64,000 nt of DNA from Buttiauxella sp. A111 (GTDB lineage Bacteria; Pseudomonadota; Gammaproteobacteria; Enterobacterales; Enterobacteriaceae): assembly GCF_014189855.1 (NCBI RefSeq), contig NZ_BJFN01000005.1:124001-188000 (forward strand), given 5' to 3'. The position numbers and the translations under genes were made by a program. The notes beneath the pieces are model-generated. The model ran no database searches. It was not told the origin of the DNA and saw only the letters and a program-made list of their open reading frames with translations. Every line of letters starts with the position of its first letter. The stretch's first letter is position 1. Of the stretch, positions 26,963 through 38,100 are shown in pieces.

Positions 26963-28636
26963 GTGCGTATTTCTTTTACAACGTTATTCTTTGCGTTGGG
27001 ATGTTTATTGCTATCAGCAAGCGGTTATTCCGCCCCGGGAGACCAGGAATTAATACGTCAGCAGGAAAACCAGCGTGCGCGTGAAGCCGCTTTAGCCCCC
27101 GAAACTCCTGATGTGCGGCTTTCTGCGCCGTCGTCTTCTTCTGGCAGGTTACAGTTTCCGAAAGAAACCCCGTGTTTCCCAATAAATACCGTTGAACTGC
27201 AAAACCGCCGTTCACTTCCGCACTGGTTACCGTTGCAAAAGATCGCCAACCAGGCCAATGGGCAGTGCTTAGGTTCCGGCGGTATTAACCTGCTGATGAG
27301 CGCCCTGCAAAATCGCCTGATCGACAGCGGATATGTCACCTCCCGCGTGGTGGCTCCCCAACAGGATTTGACGAAAGGCTCCCTCATGCTTGCCCTCGTG
27401 CCGGGCAACATTCGCCATGTGGTTCTTACCCCGCAAAGCGGCCATTACGTCACTCGTTTCACCGCATTCCCGGCGCATGAAGGCAACCTGCTGGATTTGC
27501 GCGATATAGAACAGGGGTTGGAAAACTTACAGCGCGTGCCGACGGTACAAGCCAGCATGGAAATCGTGCCGGGTGAAAAACCGGGCGAAAGTGATATCGC
27601 CCTGAGCTGGCAGCAAAGCAAAATGTGGCGTGTGGGGGCATCGCTTGATGACTCCGGCTCGCGCAGCACCGGGCGCTATCAGGGCGGGGTGACCGTTTAC
27701 GGCGATAACCTGCTGAGTCTGAGCGACACACTTTATCTTTCCGCTGGCAGCTCACTGCATGCGCCGGAAGGCAAAGGTACCCACAACTACACCGGACAGT
27801 ACTCCCTGCCATTCGGCTATTGGGCAACCAGCCTGACGGCCAGTAACAACAGTTATTATCAGACGGTGGCCGGTTTAAATGGTGATATTCGCTACAGCGG
27901 TGAAAGCAATAATATCGACTGGCAGTTAAGCCGTGTGCTGCACCGCAACGCCAGCCAGAAGACCTCTTTCACTTACGATGTGATTGCCCGCGATTCAAAA
28001 AACTTCGTCAACGGCACCGAAGTTGACGTACAGCGTCGTCAGACTGCCGCCTGGAAAATCGGTTTACAACATCGTCATTATATTGATGCCGCCACACTTG
28101 ATGCCGGTATCAGCTACCAACGCGGCACGTGCTGGTTTGGCGCCATTCCTGCCTCCGAAGAGTATTACGGTGAGGCGACGGCACTGAGCAAAATCATCCA
28201 ACTTAATGCCCAGCTTGATGCGCCTTTTGTACTGGCCGCGCAGAACTTCCGTTACAACGTGCAGTACCTGCGCCAGATGAGCAACACCCCACTTACGCCG
28301 CAGGATCAGTTCTCTATTGGCGGGCGCTGGACGGTACGCGGTTTCGATGGCGAACGCACGCTGAGCGCCGACCGCGGCTGGACGGTGCGCAATGAACTCG
28401 CCTGGCAGACTCCAGTTCCGAATCACCAGCTTTATCTCGGCGTCGACTACGGTGAAATCGGCGGCCACGGCAGCGAGTACAACCTCGGTAACCATCTGGC
28501 GGGCGGCGCGGTGGGTCTGCGCGGTGGTCTGTGGGGTGCCAGTTACGACACGTTTGTGGGTATCCCGCTTTCTAAACCCGACGGTTTTACGACCGATCCG
28601 GTCACGCTCGGCTTCAACCTGAACTGGCAGTACTGA
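26963..28636 (+). CDS. cdiB: CdiB, outer-membrane two-partner secretion transporter
   Basis: A 557-residue TpsB/FhaC-family Omp85 protein that exports CdiA across the outer membrane. It has a signal peptide (about 24 residues, ending SASGYSA), an N-terminal plug-like Gln/Arg-rich segment ([16 protein letters not shown]), POTRA domains around 70-210 ([19 protein letters not shown]), and a C-terminal 16-strand barrel with the secretion loop [15 protein letters not shown] near residues 450-465 and the terminal NLNWQY. GTG 26963 is the start. It is the first gene of a cdiB-cdiC-cdiA-cdiI operon; cdiC begins 2 nt after its stop. Confidence 0.93.
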   Translation: MRISFTTLFFALGCLLLSASGYSAPGDQELIRQQENQRAREAALAPETPDVRLSAPSSSSGRLQFPKETPCFPINTVELQNRRSLPHWLPLQKIANQANGQCLGSGGINLLMSALQNRLIDSGYVTSRVVAPQQDLTKGSLMLALVPGNIRHVVLTPQSGHYVTRFTAFPAHEGNLLDLRDIEQGLENLQRVPTVQASMEIVPGEKPGESDIALSWQQSKMWRVGASLDDSGSRSTGRYQGGVTVYGDNLLSLSDTLYLSAGSSLHAPEGKGTHNYTGQYSLPFGYWATSLTASNNSYYQTVAGLNGDIRYSGESNNIDWQLSRVLHRNASQKTSFTYDVIARDSKNFVNGTEVDVQRRQTAAWKIGLQHRHYIDAATLDAGISYQRGTCWFGAIPASEEYYGEATALSKIIQLNAQLDAPFVLAAQNFRYNVQYLRQMSNTPLTPQDQFSIGGRWTVRGFDGERTLSADRGWTVRNELAWQTPVPNHQLYLGVDYGEIGGHGSEYNLGNHLAGGAVGLRGGLWGASYDTFVGIPLSKPDGFTTDPVTLGFNLNWQY

Positions 28637-28637
28637 G

Positions 28638-29183
28638 ATGCGCATTAACGGATTTGATGTGATTGCACCGGGTGTGCTCGGTGGGGAAGCCAGCTCAGCT
28701 GAAGTACTGGGTGCCGCGCTCTGGCTGTGGATGCATTCAGAATTCCATCGCGAACTGGCACTGGAAACACTGCCTGCCATACTGCTGCCGATTATCGAAA
28801 AGCAGCAGTATCTGCTGGCCTGCGAAAACGGCAAACCGGTTTTTTTCCTGAGCTGGATGTGGATGGACGAAGACGCCGAGCGGCGTTATCTGGAAGCGCC
28901 TGGAATCATGACGCAGGAACGTGACTGGTTCAGCGGCCCGCGTCTGTGGCTGCGCGACTGGGTCGCCCCTTTCGGGCATACCTCCGCCATGAAACGCCTG
29001 GTGACGGAGTACCTGTTTCCGGAGCACTGCATGCGCGCGCTCTGGCACCGTGGCGTGACGCACGGCAAATGCGTCAAAAATTTTCGCGGCGCGAAAGTCA
29101 GCCAGCAACAGGCTGAAGACTGGCGCACCGCACACCCTCTGACTGTTTCAATAAATGAATTCCCGGCAAGGACGCTACCATGA
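28638..29183 (+). CDS. cdiC: CdiC, HlyC-type toxin-activating lysine acyltransferase
   Basis: A 181-residue homologue of HlyC/RtxC. These cytosolic enzymes move a fatty acyl chain from acyl-carrier protein to internal lysines of an exported toxin. The alignment with HlyC is clear: ALWLWMHSEFHREL carries the catalytic His (H37, matching HlyC H23), LSWMWMDEDAE follows, and RDWVAPFGH carries the catalytic Asp (D107, matching HlyC D92). It lies between cdiB and cdiA with an ATGA overlap to cdiA, so CdiA is the evident target. From memory, such cdiBCAI loci occur in a subset of enteric CDI systems. Confidence 0.9.
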   Translation: MRINGFDVIAPGVLGGEASSAEVLGAALWLWMHSEFHRELALETLPAILLPIIEKQQYLLACENGKPVFFLSWMWMDEDAERRYLEAPGIMTQERDWFSGPRLWLRDWVAPFGHTSAMKRLVTEYLFPEHCMRALWHRGVTHGKCVKNFRGAKVSQQQAEDWRTAHPLTVSINEFPARTLP

Positions 29184-32100
29184 ACAAGAACCTTTATCGC
29201 ATTGTCTTTAACAAAGCACGTGGCATGTTGATGGTGGTGGCTGATATTGCAGCATCAGGGCGCGCCTCGTCCGGCCCGTCCTCCGGTGTCGGGCATACGC
29301 TTTCACAGCGTGTCAGCTCTCTGTCCCGCCTTAACTTCAGCCTGTTACTGGCGCTGGGCTGCGTAAGTGTTTCCGTGCAGGCGGGGATCGTTGCAGACGG
29401 CGCCGCACCTGGAAATCAGCAGCCGACGATTATTAACAGCGCCAACGGCACGCCGCAGGTGAATATTCAGTCACCCAACGGCAACGGCGTTTCCCATAAC
29501 AAATACAGCCAGTTCGATGTCGATGGCCAGGGCGCGATCCTCAATAACTCGCACAATGCCACACAAACGCAACTGGGCGGCATGGTTAACGGCAACCCGT
29601 GGCTGGCAAAAAGCGAAGCAAAAATCATCCTTAACGAGGTGAACTCGCGCAATCCCAGCCAGCTTAACGGGGTGCTGGAAGTCGCGGGTAAAAAGGCACA
29701 AATCATTATCGCCAACCCGGCGGGTATCAGTTGCGATGGCTGTGGTTTTATCAACGCCAACCGCACCACGCTGACCACGGGCAACCCGCAGCTCACCAAC
29801 GGTCAAATCACCGGCTACGACGTGCGGCAGGGGGAAATTGTTATCCAGGGGCGCGGCATGGACAGCACCTCCCAGGACAGCACCGATATCATTGCCCGTG
29901 CGGTAAAAGTGAACGCCGGGATCTGGGCGAACGACCTGAAGGTCACTGCTGGCAGCAATGTGGTGGACGCTGTCCATGAGAACATCAGCAAGACCGCGTC
30001 GGATGCCAGCACTCGCCCACAACTGGCGGTAGATGTATCGCAGCTCGGTGGTATGTACGCAGGCAAAATCCGCCTTATCGGCACTGAAAGCGGTGTTGGC
30101 GTACGCAATGCGGGCACGATTGGTGCTTCCGCTGGCAGTGTGACGATCACCGCGGACGGGCGCATCGAAAACAGCGGTGCGGTGAGCAGTGCTCAGGATT
30201 TAGCGGTGAGCGCGTCCAGTGGCATTCAGAACAGCGGCACGCAGTACGCTGCCGGTAACACCACGCTACGCACTCCGGCAGACATCATTAATAGTGGCAC
30301 GATTGCCGCCGCGCACGAGACAAACATTTCCGCGGGCAGCCTCAATAGCACCACTTCAGCCGTGTTGGCCGCCGGTTTGAACAGCGACGGTAAACTGGGC
30401 AGCAGCGGCAACCTGACGCTCTCCACCACCGGCCAGCTGAGTGCTCACGGGCAGAACCTCGCCGCAACGACCCTCAATGCGCAAGGCGCTGATGTCGATT
30501 TAAGTCAGAGCCAGACCTGGGCGCGTGACATTAACGCGACCGCGACAAGCGGCAATCTCAGCACCGCCCAGGGCAATATCGCGGCGGCGCAAACTCTCAC
30601 ACTGAATACCAACGGCCTGTTGAACAACGACGGTGGCAAGCTGGAAGCTGACCGCTTGCTACTTGGTGGCAGCACGCTCTCTAACCAGAGTGGCGTCATT
30701 AATCAACTCGGTGAACAGGATCTTTCGCTTACCCAGAACATCGCCATCAATAACAACGGTGGCACGATTGCCAGCAACGGTAACAACCTCACGCTCAGCA
30801 CCGCAAAACTGACCAACCAGCAGGGCACGGTTATCCATGCAGGACGCGGAAAATTAACCCTGAATGCCGCGCAGATGGATGCCACCGGCGGCACGCTCGC
30901 TTCCAATGGTGCACTGGATTTGCAGGGTAAAAATCTGGTGCTGGACAGTGCAATCACTCAGGCTGACAGCATTACGGTGGCAGCCGACAGCCTGTCGCAC
31001 CACGCCGGCACAATGACGCAGACCGGGCTGGGCAACATGGCGGTAAACGTCAGCGGCGGGCTGGATAACAGCCAGGGCAACATGGCCTCGAGCGGAGATT
31101 TCACTCTCACGGCAGGCAGTGTGAACAACCACCAGGGGCAATTGCTTTCCGCGGGCAATACGTTCGCGCTCACCAGCACCGGAGACGTCGATAACCGCAG
31201 CGGATTTATCGCCGCCAGTGGTGCTCTCAATGTCAGTAGCCGCGGGCTGGATAACAGCGCCGGATTAATGCAAAGCGGCAGCACCTTCACGCTCGATACC
31301 CACGGCGGCACGCTGATTAACCAGAACAGCGGCGACCAGGGCGGCATTGTCAGTCTGGGCGATTTATGGCTTAACAGCGGCAATGTCCAAAACCAGCACG
31401 GCACGGTCTACAGCGGCGGCAACGCCTGGCTTTCCACTGGGAGCTGGAACAACACCGCAGGGCAGATGGCCTCGGTGAATGCTCTCACCTGGGGCGGCCA
31501 GACGCTGCTCAACGATAACGGCGGCGTGATACAAAGCGGCGGCAATTTGACGCTGGATACTCATGGGGCCGCGCTCAGCAACACCAACAGCGGCGCGTCA
31601 GGTGGCATTGTCGGTGGCGGTGATGTGCAGATCTCAGCTGGTGAGGTGAATAACCAGTCCGGCACCGTATACAGCGCCAACCATGTTCAGCTCACCACGG
31701 GGCGTTGGAACAATATCGCCGGGCAGATGGTTGGTGTCAGCGGGCTGAACTTCAGCGGCGGCGAACTCCTTAACGATAACGGCGGTCTGATCCAGAGCGG
31801 TGGCGCACTGGACCTGGACACCCATGGCGCACAACTGAGCAACACCCTGGAGGGCAATATTGTCAGCCAGGGCGATTTACGGCTCACGGCAGGTAATGTG
31901 AACAACCAGTCTGGCACGGTGTACAGCGGCTCAAATGCCTCGCTCACCACTGGGAGCTGGGACAATACCGCAGGGCAACTGGCGGGTGTCGGTTTGCTCA
32001 ATTACAGCGGCAGTGAGTTAAGGAATGACAACGGCGGTCTGATCCAAAGTGGCGGCAATTTGGCGCTCGACACCCATGGTGCAGCACTCAGCAATACCGA

Positions 32101-35100
32101 AAACGGCACGATCTCAAGCGGCAATGATTTACAGATTACCTCCGGTAATGTGAACAACCAGTCCGGTGTGGTTTACAGCGCGGGCAATGCGCGGCTTGCC
32201 ACCGGAAGCTGGGATAACACCGCCGGTCTGCTGGCAGGCGTGGGGTCGCTGACTTACAGCGGTAGCACGTTGCTGAACGATAACGGCGGCGCGGTGCAAA
32301 GCGGCGGTGACCTGCTGCTTGATACCCACGGTGCGTTGCTTAGCAACACGAATAGCGGCGAGTCTGGCGGTATCACCAGCCAGGGCAACATGACGCTTAA
32401 CAGCGGTACGCTGAATAACGGGATCGGCACGATTATCAGCAATCAGCAACTTGCGCTGAACACCGCAGAGGTGAACAACGACGCGGGTTTGCTGGTGGCT
32501 TTGCAGGGGCTGACGGCATCAACTGACGCACTCAGTAACCACGGCGGCGCTATCCAGTCGGGCGCGGATTTAAACTGGAACACGCACGGCTTTAACCTGA
32601 ACAACCTCGACGGCTTAATCAGCGCACAGAACAGCTTGGCCATGAACACCGGTGAGGTGAACAACCAGCAGGGGCTGCTGACCAGCGGCGGAGATTTCAC
32701 CCTCACCAGTGGCAACCTTGATAACCGCAACGGGCAAATTGCCGGAAAAAGTGACCTGACGCTAAACACCACCGGCATTAACAACCAGCACGGCGCCCTG
32801 CAGGCGCTGGGCGATATGGCGCTCAACGCCACGAATGCGATTATCGACAACACGGCGGGGCTGATTCAGAGCGCACAGCAGGTGCTGATGAATGCCGCGC
32901 AGGTGATAAACCAGGACACCCACAGCGACGACCAGTCGCTGGGTATTCAGGGCGGCGACATTCTGATGACCGCCGACACGCTCAATAACCTGAACGGTGA
33001 TGTGCTGGCAAATAACACAGTCGGCCTGAATCTCACCGGGCTGTTTAATAACAGCAACGGCCTGATCACGGCGATGGATCTGGCGAAAATCCGGGCCGGA
33101 GAGGTGATTAACCGCCAGGGTGATATTGAAGCGGGCAATGGCCTGACTCTCGACAGCACCAGCCTGACGGGGGATGGCAAACTGCTTTCTCTGGGCGATA
33201 TGCACATCGGGCTTGCCAGCGATTTCACCAACGTGGGAACGATTCAGGCAAACGGCAATCTGGACTTCACCACCACCGGCAGTGTCACCAACCAGAATCT
33301 GATGCAGGCGGGTGATACTTTCACGTTTAACGCCGCGTCACTCAATAACACCGTGGACGGGGAACTGAGCGCGGGCACGCTGGATGTCAACGTCAGCGGT
33401 ACGCTCACTAACCGTGGCCTGCTGGATGGTTACAACACCCATCTGAGCGCGCAGACGCTGAACAACATTGGCACCGGACGTATCTACGGCGACTGGCTGT
33501 CGATTGACGCCCGCACGCTCAACAACATCGCTGAAGGCGGTATGGCGGCGACCATTGCTGCCCGTCAGCAACTGGATCTTGGCGTCGGCATACTCAATAA
33601 CCGCGACCACGCCCTGATTTACAGCGACGGGAATATGTACCTCGGTGGCCATCTTGATGAGAACTGGCTGGCCACCGGACAGGCCGTCACCGTGAATAAC
33701 CACAGTGCGACCATTGAATCCGCAGGCAATATGACGTTGAACGTTGCCACGCTCAACAACGTCAATGACCACTTCACCACCGAAAATGTGGTGGTGTCTC
33801 AGGAGCATATTTCCGAGTACAACGTCGACCGTCTCGGCAGTCAGCTTTATAACGATAACGACTACGACATCAGCATCTACAAGGATGAGACCTGGATAAT
33901 CTGTATCGAAGGAGTTCTCTGTCACAACACCGCTGGCGACAAGTTCACCCACTATGACTACACCCGCACCATCACCGAAGACCGCGTACTGGAAAGTGAC
34001 CCCGGCCAGATTATTGCGGGCGGTTCGCTGACGATTAATGCCGGGGATGTGCTTAACGACAAGAGCCAGATTGTCGCGGGCGGCAACCTCAACATCAACG
34101 CCACGAACCTGAATAACGTGGAAGTGGCAGGCGAGCGCACCATCACCGATGACGGTACCGCCACGCGCTACAAACGTAAGCAAAGCAAAGGCGGCGACTC
34201 CCCGAGCGTGAAAACCTCGGACTATACGCCTCCGGCCATCATCCAGGAGATCAGCCTCAACGCCAGCACGGTGGCAGACCACAGCCAGGCAGGCGGCAGT
34301 GGCCTGACGATAGATGCGCGGCAGGATACCTCAGTCACCGGTACTATTCAGGGTGGCGGCAGCCTCAGTCTCAGTGACATTGCCGGGCCAAACGGCGCGG
34401 GCGCGATGACTACAGGTCCGGTCGGCTCGGTGACCATTCCCGGCATCAACGGCGGCCCGTCCATGAGTCTGTCGCCTGGCAAAACCTTCGAAGTGAACCT
34501 GCCGGGCGACAGCCAGGTGGTGCGCATGGTCGGGCCGAACACCCGTATCCCGGACAACAGCCTGTTCAAATCGCATCCCGAGAGTAACAGCCCTTACTTA
34601 GTTGAAACCGACCCGCGCTTCACCAACCAGAAGCAGTGGCTCAGCTCCGATTACATGATGCAGGCGTTTATCACCGACCCGAACAATATCCAGAAGCGTC
34701 TTGGCGATGGTTTCTACGAGCAGCGCCTGATCCGCGAACAGGTGGTGGCACTGACCGGGCAGCGTTACATCGGCGACACGCAAAGTGACGAAGAGCAGTA
34801 CAAAATGCTGATGAATAACGGCATCGCTTTTGGGCAGAAGTGGGGCCTGAAACCGGGCGTGGAGCTGACGCCGGAGCAGATGAGTGCACTGACATCCGAT
34901 ATCGTCTGGATGGTAAGCCAGACCGTGCAGTTACCTGACGGCAGCACCCAGCAGGTACTGGTGCCGCAGGTGTATGCGAAGGTGAAAGCGGGCGACCTTG
35001 ACGGCAGCGGCGCGCTGCTTGCCGGGCGCAACGTCAATCTCAATTTGAGCGGCGACCTGACCAACAGCGGGCGTATCAACAGCAAGGACAGCACGCAGAT

Positions 35101-38100
35101 ACTGGCGAACAACATCAACAACCTCGGCGGCATCATCAGCGGCAACGATGTGGCACTCCAGGCGCGTACCGACATCAACAATATCGGTGGCACCATTAAA
35201 GGGGGCGACAGCCTGCTGGCCATCGCCGGGCGCGACATCAACGTCACCACCACCACGCGCAGTGCCGTCAGCACCGACGGCAACTTTGGCCGCACCAGCA
35301 TTGACCGCATCGGCAGCCTGTCGGTAACCAACGACGGCGGCTTCCTGGGCGTTCAGGCCGGGCGTGATGTGAACCTGACGGCGGCGCTGGTCAGCAACGG
35401 TGGCGCAGACAGTCAGACCACGATTATCGCGGGTAACAACCTGAACCTGAACACGGTGCAAACCGGTAGCCATGACAATCTGAGCTGGGGCAGCGACGAC
35501 TGGCTGAAGCGCTCGCAGAGCGGTGATACCGGTACGGTCATTCAGGGCGGCGGTAACGTCTCGATGGGCGCGGGCAATGATGTGAATATCACCGCGGGCA
35601 ACGTCTCGGCGAACCAGCAACTGACCATCCAGGCGGGTAACGACCTGAATATCGTCAACGGTACGTCGTCCGACAGCTTCGAGCAGTATACGAAGCAGAC
35701 GGGCAGTAGCAGTATGACCTCGAAAACCACCACGGTTGACCATAACAGTGAGAGTAACCAACTGGCGGTGGGCAGCCAGCTGGACGGCGAGGGCGTGACG
35801 CTTTCAGCCGGACACGACCTGTTTATTCAGGGAAGCCAGGTGGCGGGCAGCCAGGATGTCAACCTGATTGCCGGGAATAACCTCACCGTCACCACGGCGA
35901 CGGAACAGCACGACGAGATGCATCAGCATCAGGAGAAAAAATCGGGCTTAAGCGGCACCGGCGGTATCGGCATCAGCTACGGCACCACCGATGTGAAAAC
36001 CACCGACACCGGGACATCACTGACCAGCGCAGGCAGTACGGTGGGCAGCATTAACGGTGATGTGAATATGGTGGCGGGCAACGGCCTGACCATCAAAGGC
36101 TCGGACGTGCTGGCAGGGAACAACATTGCCCTGCAGGGTAAACAGGTCGATATCCTGGCGGCAGACAATGAAACCAGCTCAAAACACACTGTCGAGCAGA
36201 GCAGCAGCGGGCTGACACTGGCGCTCTCCGGCACGGTGGGCAGCGCGATTAACCAGGCGGTGACCAGCGCGAACACCGCCAACCAGGAAAAAGACAGCAA
36301 TGGCCGCATGGCGGCACTCGACGGCATGAAGTCGGTGCTCAGCGGTGTGCAGGCATATCAGGGCGCGGAGCTGAACCAGGCCCAGGGCGGTGATCCTGCT
36401 GCCATGATTGGCGTCAACCTCTCTTACGGCAGCCAGTCGTCGAAATCTGAACAGACGCAGACCAACCACGACAGTCAGGGCAGCACGATCCAGGCGGGGA
36501 ACAACCTCAGCATTAAAGCGACGGACAGCGATATCAACGTCACCGGCAGCCAGATACGCGCCGGAAACGACATCACACTAGATGCGGCACGCGATGTGAA
36601 CCTGATTTCAGCCGAAAACACCCATCAGCTCGACGGTAAAAACGAGAGCCACGGTGGCTCGGTAGGTGTGGGGATTAACTTTGGCGGCGGCAGCAACGGT
36701 ATCTCGGTGAACGCCAGCGTCAACAAGGGTAAAGGTAGCGAAACCGGCAACGGCACCACGCATACCGAAACCACGATAGATGCCGGTAACCATCTCACCG
36801 TTATCAGCGGACGCGACACCACGCTGACGGGGGCACAAATCAGCGGCGATAAAGTGACGATGGACGTGGGCCGTAACCTGACGCTGACCAGTGAAAAGGA
36901 CTCTGACCAGTACGACTCGAAGCAGCAGAACGCCAGCGCGGGCGGCAGTGTGAGCATGGGCGGCGGGTCCGGGTCAGTGAATCTGAGCCAGGACAAAATG
37001 CACAGCAACTACGAGGCGGTGCAGGAGCAGACGGGTATCTACGCCGGAAAAGGTGGCTTTGATATCACGGTAGGTGAACACACCCAGCTTAACGGCGCGG
37101 TGATCAGCAGCACGTCGGGGCCGGAGAACAACCTGCTCGACACCGGAACATTAGGCTTCAGCAATATCGACAACCACGCGGAATACAGCGTGGAGCACCA
37201 GAGTGTGGGCATCAGCAGCGGTGGCAGTTACGGCGACCAGTTCCTGGGCAACATGGCGAACGGCCTGCTGGTGGGTGCGAACGGAGAAGGCAGCGCAGAC
37301 TCGACCACCTCGTCGGCGATAAGCGGTGGAACCATAACCATCCGCGATAAAGACAAACAGACACAGAATGTCGACGACCTGAGCCGTGATGTGGCGAACG
37401 CCAATCCGGGGCTGGACACGATATTTGACAAGGAAAAAGAGCAGCGCCGGTTGCAGGAAATCCAGGCGATAGGGGAGATAGGCAGTCAGGCGGCAGATAT
37501 CGTGCGGACGCAGGGGAAGATAGAAGCGACGAACGCCGCCAACGAGAAGATGAAAACCGTCACACCGGAACAGCGGGACGCAGCGAAAGCACAGTGGCAG
37601 AAGGAGCATCCGGGTAAAACAGTCACGGATAGTGATATCGACGGTCAGCTGTATCAGAACGCGTATAACGAGGCGTTTAACAGTTCGAAGTATGGTACGG
37701 GTGGCAGTATTCAGCAGGGGTTACAGGCGGCAACTTCCGTGGTTCAGGGGCTGTTAGGCGGTGATATCGGCAAGGCACTTGCAGGAGGCATGAACCCGTA
37801 TATTGCCGATCTGATTCACGACCAGACCATGAATGCCGATGGCTCTGTGAATATGGAAGCGAATGCGATGGCGCACGCCATCTGGGGCGCCATTGCCGCA
37901 GAGGCTAGTGGGAATAGTGCGCTGGCAGGTGCCTCGGGTGCGGTCAGTGGTGAACTGATGGCGCGATATATTGCCGGCGAGATGTATCCGGGTGTCGATC
38001 CGAAAGATCTGACGGAAGAGCAGAAGCAAACCTTGTCTGCGTTGGGCACACTGGCGGCGGGGCTTGCAGGCGGACTGGCTGGCGACAGTACTTCCGATGC

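Noticed and set aside
33338-34282. Long open frames antisense to cdiA (also 34931-35761 and others)
   Set aside because: They are mirror frames of a G+C-rich, repeat-containing coding sequence; the translations are low-complexity and have no start signals.
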